A stretch of 5,620 nucleotides of DNA from Actinomycetes bacterium. Lineage in GTDB: Bacteria; Actinomycetota; Actinomycetes; Actinomycetales; Demequinaceae. Positions 1 to 5,620 of the stretch are shown piece after piece; position 1 is the stretch's first letter; each line of letters opens with the position of its first letter. A program made the translations under genes and the position numbers. The DNA is taken from assembly GCA_023442845.1 (NCBI GenBank), contig JAEZXC010000091.1:1-5620 (forward strand). Reading direction: 5' to 3'. Under the pieces are notes generated by a model. It was given only the letters and a program-made list of their open reading frames with translations, did no database searches and was not told where the DNA came from.

Positions 1-1956
1 ACTCCCGACCCGGGTGGCGCCTTTGACCCCCGCAAGGCGGAACGCCTTCACGACCGCGTGCTCGTGCCGCGTGTCCACCGTGAGGACGAGGGTCGCGTGG
101 TGCTTGGATACCAGACCACAAACTCCGGCATGACCCTCGCGGTTGCGATGGAGCACATGGTGGAGACCACCGCTGACTACGAGCACCTCAGCGAAATCGA
201 GGAGGATTACGCGAAGCACGTGTTCCGCGGCCGACTCCAGCCGGGCGAAACGTTCACGCTCACCAAGGTGGTCAGCTACCACACGTCGCGGCTTGTGCCT
301 CCGCGTGAGCTTGCTGATCGGTGTAACCGCACGCTCGATCGAGTTGCGGCGGAAGGCGTGGATCGCCAGTTCCAGGATCAGCGCGAGTGGCTTGATGATT
401 TCTGGCAGCGCTCCGATGTGAGCGTCGAGGGTCAGGATTCGCTCCAGCAAGCGGTGCGATGGAACCTCTTCCAGCTCGCGCAAGCAGCTGCCCGTGGCGA
501 TGGTTCGGGCATTTCTGCGAAGGGCGTTTCGGCCTCCGGGTACGGCGGGCACTACTTCTGGGATACCGAGATTTACGTCGTGCCGTTCTTCACGTACACG
601 TCCCCGGTGATTGCCCGCAACGCTCTGCGCTACCGCTATCGGATTCTCGACGCGGCACGTCAACGCGCGACCGAACTTGCCCAGCGTGGCGCCCTCTACC
701 CCTGGCGCACGATCAACGGTGAGGAAGCGTCGGCGTATTACGCGGCAGGCACTGCGCAGTACCACATCGATGCCGACATCTCGTATGCGATCAACAAGTA
801 CGTGCGCGCCACGGGCGACGACGAGTTCCTTGCCCGCGAGGGCATCGACATCCTCGTCGAGACCGCGAGGATGTGGGCTGACCTTGGCTTTTGGCGTCAA
901 GTGAAAAACCACGAGCCGTCATTCCGCATCCACGGAGTGACCGGCCCCGACGAGTACACGACGGTTGTCAACGACAACCTCTACACAAACGTGATGGCAC
1001 GCTTCAATTTGCGATGCGCCGCCGAGTCGGTGCGCAAGCTCGCACAGACGTGGCCGGACCAGTACGAAAAGATGGTTCGCCGCCTCGATCTGAAGGAAGA
1101 CGAGATCGCTGAGTGGGAGCGCGCGGCCGAGGCTATGGCGATCCTGTGGGACGAGAACCTGGGGATTCACCCGCAAGATGCGCTCTTCAACGAGCGTGAG
1201 GTGTGGGACTTGGCGAACACTCCGCCGGACCAGCGCCCGCTCCTTCTCCACTTCCACCCCCTCGTCATTTACCGCTTCCAAGTGCTCAAGCAAGCCGACG
1301 TGGTACTTGCGCTATTCCTGCAAAGCGAGCACTTCACGCTTGAGGAAAAGCGGGCAGACTTTGAGTACTACGACCCGATCACGACGGGCGACTCGACACT
1401 GTCCGGAGTAGTGCAGTCGATCATCGCGGCTGAGGTGGGCTACCACGAGGTTGCGAAGCGCTACTTCTGGGACTCCGCTTTCGTTGACCTCGCCAACCTC
1501 CACGCGAACACGGGCGACGGTGTCCACGTAGCGTCCGCAGGCGGTGTGTGGTCGGCGCTCGTTTTTGGCTTTGGCGGGATGCGCGACCACGGGTCGATGT
1601 TCCACTTTGACCCGCGCCTGCCAGATGACTGGCAGGCGCTCACCTTCAAACTGACGATGCGCAGCACGCGCATCAAGGTGACGCTGACCGCCGAGGCGAT
1701 CTCGTTCGACATTGAAGAGGGCACGTCACTCACGGTTGACGTGCGCGGTAAGCACCACACGGTGCTTGCGGGTGAGACGACTGTGGTGCCTCTCGACGGG
1801 CAAGGTCCGCGCATCGATGGTGTGCCGGATCCGGCGAAGTTCCATGGCACGTTGCGCGCTGACGGAACGGTCATCACTGCGTCCATTCCGCCCACCGCGA
1901 CCGAGGTCGAGGCGATGGAGGTGCCATCGTCGGAGGCGTCGACCCCATTCAGCTGA
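1..1956 (+). CDS. GH65 inverting disaccharide phosphorylase (trehalose/maltose/kojibiose phosphorylase family), 5'-truncated by window edge
   Basis: The frame is open from base 1 to the TGA at 1954-1956, giving 651 visible residues. GH65 enzymes usually have about 750-800 residues, so roughly the first 100-150 are missing. The GTG at 58 is internal: the codons before it already read as family sequence (DPRKAERLHDRV). Known of the family: cytoplasmic phosphorolysis of an alpha-glucosyl disaccharide to beta-glucose 1-phosphate plus a sugar. Seen, numbered from base 1: the end of the N-terminal beta-sandwich (to about 110); then the (alpha/alpha)6 catalytic domain with FWDTE (186-190), YPWRTINGEE, and VTGPDEY, whose Glu318 (codon 952-954) is the expected general acid; then KQADVV, YYDPITTGDSTLS and HVASAGGVW, a loop probably near the phosphate site; then a C-terminal beta domain and a polar tail. 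The YPWRTINGEEASAYYAAGTAQYH loop differs from the maltose phosphorylase type as I remember it and looks more like trehalose phosphorylases. Substrate is not settled. A beta-phosphoglucomutase gene may lie upstream, outside the window. Confidence 0.93.
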   Translation, partial: TPDPGGAFDPRKAERLHDRVLVPRVHREDEGRVVLGYQTTNSGMTLAVAMEHMVETTADYEHLSEIEEDYAKHVFRGRLQPGETFTLTKVVSYHTSRLVPPRELADRCNRTLDRVAAEGVDRQFQDQREWLDDFWQRSDVSVEGQDSLQQAVRWNLFQLAQAAARGDGSGISAKGVSASGYGGHYFWDTEIYVVPFFTYTSPVIARNALRYRYRILDAARQRATELAQRGALYPWRTINGEEASAYYAAGTAQYHIDADISYAINKYVRATGDDEFLAREGIDILVETARMWADLGFWRQVKNHEPSFRIHGVTGPDEYTTVVNDNLYTNVMARFNLRCAAESVRKLAQTWPDQYEKMVRRLDLKEDEIAEWERAAEAMAILWDENLGIHPQDALFNEREVWDLANTPPDQRPLLLHFHPLVIYRFQVLKQADVVLALFLQSEHFTLEEKRADFEYYDPITTGDSTLSGVVQSIIAAEVGYHEVAKRYFWDSAFVDLANLHANTGDGVHVASAGGVWSALVFGFGGMRDHGSMFHFDPRLPDDWQALTFKLTMRSTRIKVTLTAEAISFDIEEGTSLTVDVRGKHHTVLAGETTVVPLDGQGPRIDGVPDPAKFHGTLRADGTVITASIPPTATEVEAMEVPSSEASTPFS

Positions 1957-1967
1957 GGGCCTACGAT
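1939..1967 (+). promoter_or_regulatory. weak candidate sigma70-type promoter for the LacI-family gene
   Basis: TCGACC (1939-1944, 4/6 to TTGACA) and TACGAT (1962-1967, 4/6 to TATAAT) are separated by 17 bp, with a predicted start near 1974. The -35 lies inside the last codons of the GH65 gene. Such matches arise often by chance. The regulator could equally be read through from the GH65 gene, since only 56 bp separate them. Confidence 0.25.
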
Positions 1968-2009
1968 GTCACGCAGCAACCGTGCCACAGCAACCAACGG
2001 GGGTAGGCC
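1958..2009 (+). repeat. 7-bp inverted repeat spanning the gap and covering the LacI-gene ribosome binding site
   Basis: GGCCTAC (1958-1964) is the exact reverse complement of GTAGGCC (2003-2009), with 38 bases between. The right arm overlaps the purine-rich ribosome binding site (1999-2007) of the regulator gene. The gap also has two copies of CAGCAACC (1974-1981 and 1988-1995). There is no T-tract, so it is not a classical terminator. In a read-through transcript the pairing could mask the ribosome binding site. A 7-bp match in GC-rich DNA may also be chance. Confidence 0.3.
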
Positions 2010-2012
2010 GAG

Positions 2013-3020
2013 GTGACTGAGCCGCAGAGCGCGCCACCGAGCATGCGTGAGGTTGCAGCGCTCGCGGGCGTCTCCCATCAGACGGTCTCGCGCGTCATCA
2101 ATGGGCACACGAGCATCCGCCCGGAGACTCGTGAACGTGTGCGGCGGGTCATCGAGGAGATTGGCTACCGGCCCAATTCGGCGGCGCGAGCGCTTGCGAC
2201 GCGCCGCACGAAGCGCATTGGGGTGGTGGTCGACTCGGCGATCAAGTTTGGCCCCAACGCCACGTTGCGCGGCGTTGAGGAATCGGCGCGGGAAGCGGGC
2301 TACTCGGTGAGCTCGGTGACGGTGGGGGAAGACCGCTCGGTCAGTGCGAACGCCGCCGTCGATCACCTCCTCGCTCAGGGAATCGATGCGGTTTGCATCA
2401 TTGCGCCGCGTTCGTCCTCGGTGGACCTCATTCGCACCCGTATCTCGACGCTCCCCGCCATTGCGGTCACCTCGAACCCCGAGACGGAACTCCTCACTGC
2501 GTCGGTCGATCAATTGCTCGGCGCCAAGCTCGCGGTGCAGCATTTGGTAGATCTCGGCCACCGCGAGATCGCGCACGTTGCCGGTCCAATGGACTGGCTC
2601 GACGCCCAGGGCCGCGCTCGCGGGTGGCGCGCGGTGCTGGACGACGCTGGGCTTACCGTCCGTGTGCCCCTTGTGGGGGACTGGACGGCCGATTCCGGCT
2701 ACGCGTTAGCAGCGTCGGCCGAGTGGCCGACCGATATCACCGCCGTTTTCTGCGCGAACGACCAGATGGCGCTTGGCTTGCTTCATGGGCTGGCGGAGCG
2801 GGGCGTGCGGGTGCCTGAGGACTTGAGCGTGGTGGGCTTTGATGACTTGCCGGAGGCGCGGCACTTCACGCCGCCACTGACGACTGTGCGGCAGGACTTT
2901 CACCGACTCGGCCAGCGCACCGTTGATGCGCTGATCGCGGCGATTGAGGGGCGTGAGGCTCCTCAGCGCACGCTGATTGATCCCGAACTTGTGGTGCGGG
3001 ACTCCACGGCGCCGGCGTGA
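2013..3020 (+). CDS. LacI/GalR-family transcriptional repressor, probable arabinose (AraR-like) regulator
   Basis: 335 residues, the usual family length. The GTG start at 2013 follows a GGGGGTAGG ribosome binding site (1999-2007) by 5 bases. The ATG at 2043 (Met11) has no such site and would cut the DNA-binding domain close. Seen: helix-turn-helix at about 11-33 with recognition helix SHQTVSRVING (21-31); hinge helix around PNSAARALA (54-62), whose Leu61 aligns with the minor-groove lever Leu56 of E. coli LacI; then a periplasmic-binding-protein-like effector domain (about 69-331). This domain is strikingly LacI-like: Arg201, Trp224, Asn249 (ANDQMALG) and Asp277 (VVGFDD) align with the inducer-pocket Arg197, Trp220, Asn246 and Asp274 of LacI, and PPLTTVRQDFHRLGQ (287-301) is close to the LacI core. 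Inference: it binds the palindrome at 3072-3091 before araB and is released by arabinose or a pathway intermediate. The effector cannot be read from sequence, and control of the upstream GH65 gene is the alternative. Confidence 0.92.
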   Translation: MTEPQSAPPSMREVAALAGVSHQTVSRVINGHTSIRPETRERVRRVIEEIGYRPNSAARALATRRTKRIGVVVDSAIKFGPNATLRGVEESAREAGYSVSSVTVGEDRSVSANAAVDHLLAQGIDAVCIIAPRSSSVDLIRTRISTLPAIAVTSNPETELLTASVDQLLGAKLAVQHLVDLGHREIAHVAGPMDWLDAQGRARGWRAVLDDAGLTVRVPLVGDWTADSGYALAASAEWPTDITAVFCANDQMALGLLHGLAERGVRVPEDLSVVGFDDLPEARHFTPPLTTVRQDFHRLGQRTVDALIAAIEGREAPQRTLIDPELVVRDSTAPA

Positions 3021-3046
3021 GCCGTGCCCCGGATGGGCGTTTCACG

Positions 3047-3075
3047 TTGACGCTACGCGAGAAGCAGGTGAGAAT
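3047..3075 (+). promoter_or_regulatory. predicted araBDA promoter
   Basis: TTGACG (3047-3052, 5/6 to TTGACA) and GAGAAT (3070-3075, 4/6 to TATAAT, with the conserved A2, A5 and T6) are spaced by exactly 17 bp. Transcription should start near 3082, leaving a leader of about 112 bases before araB. The last four bases of the -10 lie inside the palindromic operator, the arrangement expected for direct repression. This is a motif call by eye with no mapped start. Confidence 0.6.
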
Positions 3076-3091
3076 GTTAGCGGTAACATTC
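3072..3091 (+). promoter_or_regulatory. LacI-family operator overlapping the araB promoter
   Basis: GAATGTTAGCGGTAACATTC is a 20-bp palindrome with one mismatched pair (G3080/G3083), so 18 of 20 bases are symmetric. It is centred on C3081-G3082, as typical of LacI/GalR operators, where the hinge-helix leucine enters the central CG step. The half-site TGTTAGCG resembles the lac operator half TGTGAGCG. The site covers the end of the -10 and the predicted start. The LacI-family protein encoded immediately upstream is the obvious ligand. I saw no second copy in the window, including before the regulator gene. Confidence 0.82.
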
Positions 3092-3104
3092 CGAGTGGGC
3101 GCTT

Positions 3105-3139
3105 AAGGCGTCTGCGGTGGCACCGTGGCCACCCGCCTT
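3105..3139 (+). other. two-tier RNA hairpin in the araBDA leader
   Basis: An outer stem AAGGCG (3105-3110) / CGCCTT (3134-3139) and an inner stem GGTGGC (3116-3121) / GCCACC (3128-3133) are both perfect 6-bp matches. The two stems are contiguous on the 3' side and separated by a 5-base bulge (3111-3115) on the 5' side, with a 6-base loop (3122-3127). The structure lies downstream of the predicted start, so it would be in the mRNA leader, ending about 40 bases before the araB ribosome binding site. There is no following T-run, so an intrinsic terminator is unlikely. A stability or translation role is possible but not shown. Confidence 0.5.
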
Positions 3140-3179
3140 GGGCTGGGTGACACGGCTGTCTCATGCAACGGAGCAAATG

Positions 3180-3186
3180 AGGAAGG
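3180..3186 (+). promoter_or_regulatory. ribosome binding site that fixes the araB start
   Basis: AGGAAGG lies 7 bases before the ATG at 3194. The frame is open further upstream to a GTG at 3125, but that codon sits in the loop of the leader hairpin, has no ribosome binding site, and would add 23 residues not expected in ribulokinases. The ATG at 3194 is therefore the start. Confidence 0.85.
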
Positions 3187-3193
3187 CGATCGA

Positions 3194-4876
3194 ATGACCA
3201 CTCCCGGGAGCGACAGTTACGTTGTCGGCATCGACTTTGGCACTCTTTCCGGACGGGCAGTGGTGGTGCGAGTCTCCGACGGCGCCGAACTTGGCTCGGC
3301 GGTCCACGAGTACGCAAGCGCGGTCATGGACGCCAAACTCGCGGCCACGGGAGAGGCGCTGCCGCCGGAGTGGGCACTGCAGGACCCGGACGACTACCGC
3401 GAAGTGCTGCGCCGCGCTGTTCCCGAGGCCGTCAAGGCGGCGGGTATCGACCCCTCGAAGGTGATTGGCGTCGGCACCGACTTCACTGCCTCGACCCCAC
3501 TGCCCGTGCTCGCCGATGGCACGCCTTTGTGTGAGGTCGACGGCTTCCGCTCACGCCCACACGCCTACGTGAAGTTGTGGAAGCACCACGCAGGGCAGGG
3601 CCAGGCCGACCGCATCAACGCACTCGCCCGCGAGCGTGGCGAGTCGTGGTTGCCGCGCTACGGTGGCTTCATTTCCTCGGAGTGGGAGTACGCGAAGGCA
3701 CTCCAATTGCTTGAGGAAGATCCCGAGATTTACGAGCGGATGGACCACTGGGTCGAGGCCGCTGACTGGATCATTTGGCAGTTGTGTGGCGAATACGTCC
3801 GCAATGCGTGCACCGCTGGCTACAAGGGCATTCTGCAAGACGGCGAGTATCCGAACGAGGACTTCGAGGCCGCGCTCAACCCCGCTTTCAAGGGATTCGC
3901 CGCCACCAAGCTCGCTCATCGCATCGGCCAGTTGGGCGAGCGTGCCGGCGGTCTCACCGCGCAGGCTGCGGAGTGGACGGGCCTGCCCGCAGGCATCGCG
4001 GTGGCCGTGGGCAACGTCGACGCTCACGTCACCGCCCCTGCGGCCAAAGCAACCGCGCCGGGACAGTTGCTCGCCATCATGGGCACCTCGACCTGTCACG
4101 TGATGAATGGCGACCACCTCGCCGAGGTGCCGGGTATGTGTGGCGTGGTGGATGGCGGCATCATGGCCGGCTACTACGGCTACGAGGCCGGCCAGTCCGG
4201 CGTCGGCGACATCTTTGCCTGGTACGTGAAGAACCAGGTGCCCGGCCGTTATTTCGACGAGGCTGAGAAGGCAGGGCTGAGCGTCCACCAGTACCTCACC
4301 AACCTCGCTTTCGAGGAGCCAGTTGGCGCGCACGGGCTTGTCGCTCTCGACTGGCACAACGGCAACCGTTCGGTGCTCGTTGACACGAACCTTTCGGGCG
4401 TCATCGTGGGGCAGACGCTCGCGACACGCGCGGAGCAGGGCTACCGCGCTCTGCTCGAGTCGACGGCCTTTGGCACCCGCGTCATCGTCGAGACCTTCAA
4501 TAAGTCTGGGGTCCCGGTCACCGAGTTCGTAGTGGCGGGTGGCTTGCTGAAGAACCCGCACCTCATGCAGATGTACGCCGATGTCCTGCGCCTGCCGCTC
4601 AGCACCATTGCCTCGGAGCAAGGCCCGGCACTTGGAAGCGCGATCCACGCCGCTGTTGCTGCCGGTGCCTACGCATCCGTGGCCGAGGCGGGTGAGGCGA
4701 TGGGTCGCGTGGAGCGCGGTAAGTACCAGCCCAACCCGGAGGCGGCCGACGCCTATGACGCGTTGTTCGCCGAGTACCAGGCGCTGCACGACTACTTCGG
4801 TCGCGGCGCAAACGATGTGATGAAGCGCCTCAAGGCGATCAAGCGAGAAGCGGTGGTTGAGCGTGTTCAGTCCTGA
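3194..4876 (+). CDS. araB: ribulokinase (L-ribulokinase)
   Basis: 560 residues, matching the roughly 560-566 usual for AraB. It catalyses ATP-dependent phosphorylation of L-ribulose to L-ribulose 5-phosphate in the cytoplasm, the second step of L-arabinose catabolism. Seen: an FGGY-kinase N-terminal domain (about 9-290) opening with the phosphate motif GIDFGTLSGR (12-21), followed by GVGTDFTASTPLP (92-104), EWEYAKALQLL (163-173) and GNVDAHVTAPA (273-283), whose Asp276 is the expected catalytic base. The C-terminal domain (about 294-500) has AIMGTSTCHVM (294-304), AGGLLKNPHLMQMYADVL (448-465) and EQGPALGSAIHAAVAAGAY (475-493), the adenosine-binding side. TDFTASTPLP and GNVDAHVTAPA are what I expect of ribulokinases rather than xylulokinases or glycerol kinases. 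It is the first gene after the operator-bearing promoter, and its last 20 bases overlap araD, so the two are co-transcribed and probably translationally coupled. All motifs look intact. Confidence 0.97.
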   Translation: MTTPGSDSYVVGIDFGTLSGRAVVVRVSDGAELGSAVHEYASAVMDAKLAATGEALPPEWALQDPDDYREVLRRAVPEAVKAAGIDPSKVIGVGTDFTASTPLPVLADGTPLCEVDGFRSRPHAYVKLWKHHAGQGQADRINALARERGESWLPRYGGFISSEWEYAKALQLLEEDPEIYERMDHWVEAADWIIWQLCGEYVRNACTAGYKGILQDGEYPNEDFEAALNPAFKGFAATKLAHRIGQLGERAGGLTAQAAEWTGLPAGIAVAVGNVDAHVTAPAAKATAPGQLLAIMGTSTCHVMNGDHLAEVPGMCGVVDGGIMAGYYGYEAGQSGVGDIFAWYVKNQVPGRYFDEAEKAGLSVHQYLTNLAFEEPVGAHGLVALDWHNGNRSVLVDTNLSGVIVGQTLATRAEQGYRALLESTAFGTRVIVETFNKSGVPVTEFVVAGGLLKNPHLMQMYADVLRLPLSTIASEQGPALGSAIHAAVAAGAYASVAEAGEAMGRVERGKYQPNPEAADAYDALFAEYQALHDYFGRGANDVMKRLKAIKREAVVERVQS

Positions 4877-5561
4877 GATCGAGGCCGCGATTGCGGCCAC
4901 CCGCAAGCAGGTGAGTGACCTTCACCAGGAGCTGGTGAAATACGACCTTGTCGTGTGGACCGGCGGCAATGTATCTGGACGCGTGCCGGGTGCGGACCTC
5001 TTTGTCATCAAGCCTTCGGGCGTCATGTACGAGGACCTCACTCCCGACAACATGATCGTTTGCACCCTCGATGGTGAGAAGGTGCCCGGCCTGCCCGGCT
5101 CCGAACGCAACCCGTCGTCGGACACTGCAACCCACGCCTACGTGTACCGCCACATGCCCCACGTGGGCGGCGTCGTCCACACCCACTCCCGTTACGCCGC
5201 AGCGTGGGCCGCCCGTGCCGAGCCGATCCCGTGTGTGCTCACCGCGATGGCCGATGAATTTGGTGGTCCCATCCCGATTGGCCCCTTCGCCACCATCGGT
5301 GACGAGGCGATTGGTCGCGGCATCGTCGAGACCTTGACAGGCCACCGCTCCCGCGCAGTCCTCATGCAGAACCACGGCCCCTTCACCATTGGCAAGGACG
5401 CAAAGGACGCCGTCAAGGCCGCTGTCATGTGTGAAGACGTCGCATATGCCGTGCACATCGCCCGTCAGGGCGGCGAACTCGTCCCCATCCCGCAAGAGGC
5501 GATCGACGCGCTGTTCGACCGCTACCAGAACGTCTACGGACAGCCTTCGAAGGAGAAATGA
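4857..5561 (+). CDS. araD: L-ribulose-5-phosphate 4-epimerase
   Basis: 234 residues, against 231 for E. coli AraD. A class II aldolase-fold zinc enzyme that interconverts L-ribulose 5-phosphate and D-xylulose 5-phosphate by retro-aldol/aldol chemistry, feeding arabinose carbon into central metabolism. Seen: Asn38 in TGGNVSG and Lys52 in KPSGV (phosphate binding), Asp89 in SSDTATH, zinc ligands His108 and His110 (HTHSRY) and His173 (QNHG), Asp133 in MADEF (catalytic acid/base), and Tyr227 in the C-terminal YGQ. These align with Asn28, Lys42, Asp76, His95, His97, His171, Asp120 and Tyr229 of the E. coli enzyme. The start is uncertain: TTG at 4857 (GAGAAG at 4845-4850, 6 bases away) or GTG at 4863, two codons later. 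Either lies within the end of araB in another frame (overlap 20 or 14 bases). The N-terminus is about 10 residues longer than in E. coli. Confidence 0.96.
   Translation: MSVFSPEIEAAIAATRKQVSDLHQELVKYDLVVWTGGNVSGRVPGADLFVIKPSGVMYEDLTPDNMIVCTLDGEKVPGLPGSERNPSSDTATHAYVYRHMPHVGGVVHTHSRYAAAWAARAEPIPCVLTAMADEFGGPIPIGPFATIGDEAIGRGIVETLTGHRSRAVLMQNHGPFTIGKDAKDAVKAAVMCEDVAYAVHIARQGGELVPIPQEAIDALFDRYQNVYGQPSKEK
5550..5555 (+). promoter_or_regulatory. ribosome binding site of araA, inside the end of araD
   Basis: AAGGAG, the strongest ribosome binding site in the window, lies 9 bases before the ATG at 5565 and within the last codons of araD. It supports that ATG as the araA start. Confidence 0.8.
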
Positions 5562-5564
5562 CTC

Positions 5565-5620
5565 ATGACCTCACGCAGCGTGCTCCCAGACCTCGACACC
5601 CTCGAGGTGTGGTTCGCCAC
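5565..5620 (+). CDS. araA: L-arabinose isomerase, N-terminal fragment cut by window edge
   Basis: The ATG at 5565 lies 3 bases after the araD stop and opens a frame that runs off the right edge after 18 complete codons. The visible residues end in LDTLEVWFAT (the last codon is incomplete but can only be Thr). This matches the first beta strand of L-arabinose isomerases (EVWF followed by the TGSQ motif, which would be just beyond the edge). The enzyme converts L-arabinose to L-ribulose, the first pathway step, and normally has about 500 residues. The position after araB and araD and the strong ribosome binding site support the call. No catalytic residue is visible here. Confidence 0.88.
   Translation, partial: MTSRSVLPDLDTLEVWFA

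Noticed and set aside
1461..2576. A 371-codon open frame on the - strand across the GH65/regulator junction.
   Set aside because: It is an Arg-rich shadow spanning two well-supported + strand genes and the gap between them, with no family motif.
3023..3042. A small hairpin GCCC/GGGC (3026-3029 / 3035-3038) followed by a short T-run, as a terminator of the regulator gene.
   Set aside because: The stem has only 4 strong pairs plus possible wobbles, and the T-run is three. It is too weak to call a terminator.
3037..3053. GCGT...ACGC ends around the -35 as a second operator.
   Set aside because: Only the outer four bases match and the inner positions are not symmetric. It does not resemble the clear palindrome at 3072-3091.
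3040..3072. TTCAC...GTGAG as a cAMP-receptor-type (GlxR/CRP) site.
   Set aside because: The spacing between the half-sites is far larger than the 6 bases such sites need, and the outer bases do not match.
3125..3193. A 23-residue N-terminal extension of araB from GTG 3125.
   Set aside because: The GTG lies in the leader hairpin loop without a ribosome binding site, whereas ATG 3194 has AGGAAGG at 7 bases and gives the normal family length.
3551..4906. A long open frame on the - strand (451 codons) opposite araB.
   Set aside because: It mirrors araB, where G/C-rich third positions suppress stops on the other strand. The translation has no recognisable domain, while araB has every family motif.
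4839..5495. A 218-codon open frame on the - strand opposite araD.
   Set aside because: It is a shadow of araD, whose active-site residues are all in place on the + strand.
1..5620. A mobile element, CRISPR array, tRNA/rRNA, toxin-antitoxin or other novel defence-type system.
   Set aside because: Both strands are accounted for by five catabolic and regulatory genes. There are no terminal repeats, spaced repeats, transposase motifs or tRNA-like folds in the short gaps.

Overview
This window is an ordinary, densely packed carbohydrate-catabolism region from a high-GC Gram-positive bacterium, almost certainly an actinobacterium. The signs are strong G/C bias at third codon positions, GTG and TTG starts, a LacI-type rather than AraC-type regulator beside arabinose genes, and the gene order araB-araD-araA. 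The genus cannot be told from the sequence. All genes are on the + strand.

Layout: (1) Bases 1-1956 hold the 3' part of a glycoside hydrolase family 65 (GH65) disaccharide phosphorylase that runs off the left edge. (2) A 56-bp gap has a weak candidate promoter and a 7-bp inverted repeat around the next ribosome binding site. (3) Bases 2013-3020 encode a LacI/GalR-family regulator, unusually similar in its motifs to LacI itself. (4) A 173-bp intergenic region holds a sigma70-like promoter, a near-perfect 20-bp palindromic operator over the -10 and expected start site, and a two-tier hairpin in the leader. (5) Bases 3194-4876 encode ribulokinase (araB). (6) Bases 4857-5561 encode L-ribulose-5-phosphate 4-epimerase (araD), overlapping araB. 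(7) From 5565 to the right edge are the first 18 complete codons of L-arabinose isomerase (araA).

Together the ara genes make the classical phosphorylating L-arabinose route: AraA converts L-arabinose to L-ribulose, AraB phosphorylates it to L-ribulose 5-phosphate, and AraD epimerises this to D-xylulose 5-phosphate for the pentose phosphate or phosphoketolase pathway. The LacI-type protein is probably the local arabinose repressor (AraR-like). Its DNA-reading residues fit the operator in front of araB. It also lies just downstream of the GH65 gene, so control of that gene instead, or as well, cannot be excluded. The GH65 enzyme is not part of the arabinose pathway.

I found no mobile element, CRISPR array, RNA gene or previously undescribed system. 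The parts most worth a second look are the operator/promoter/leader architecture before araB and the match between regulator and operator.
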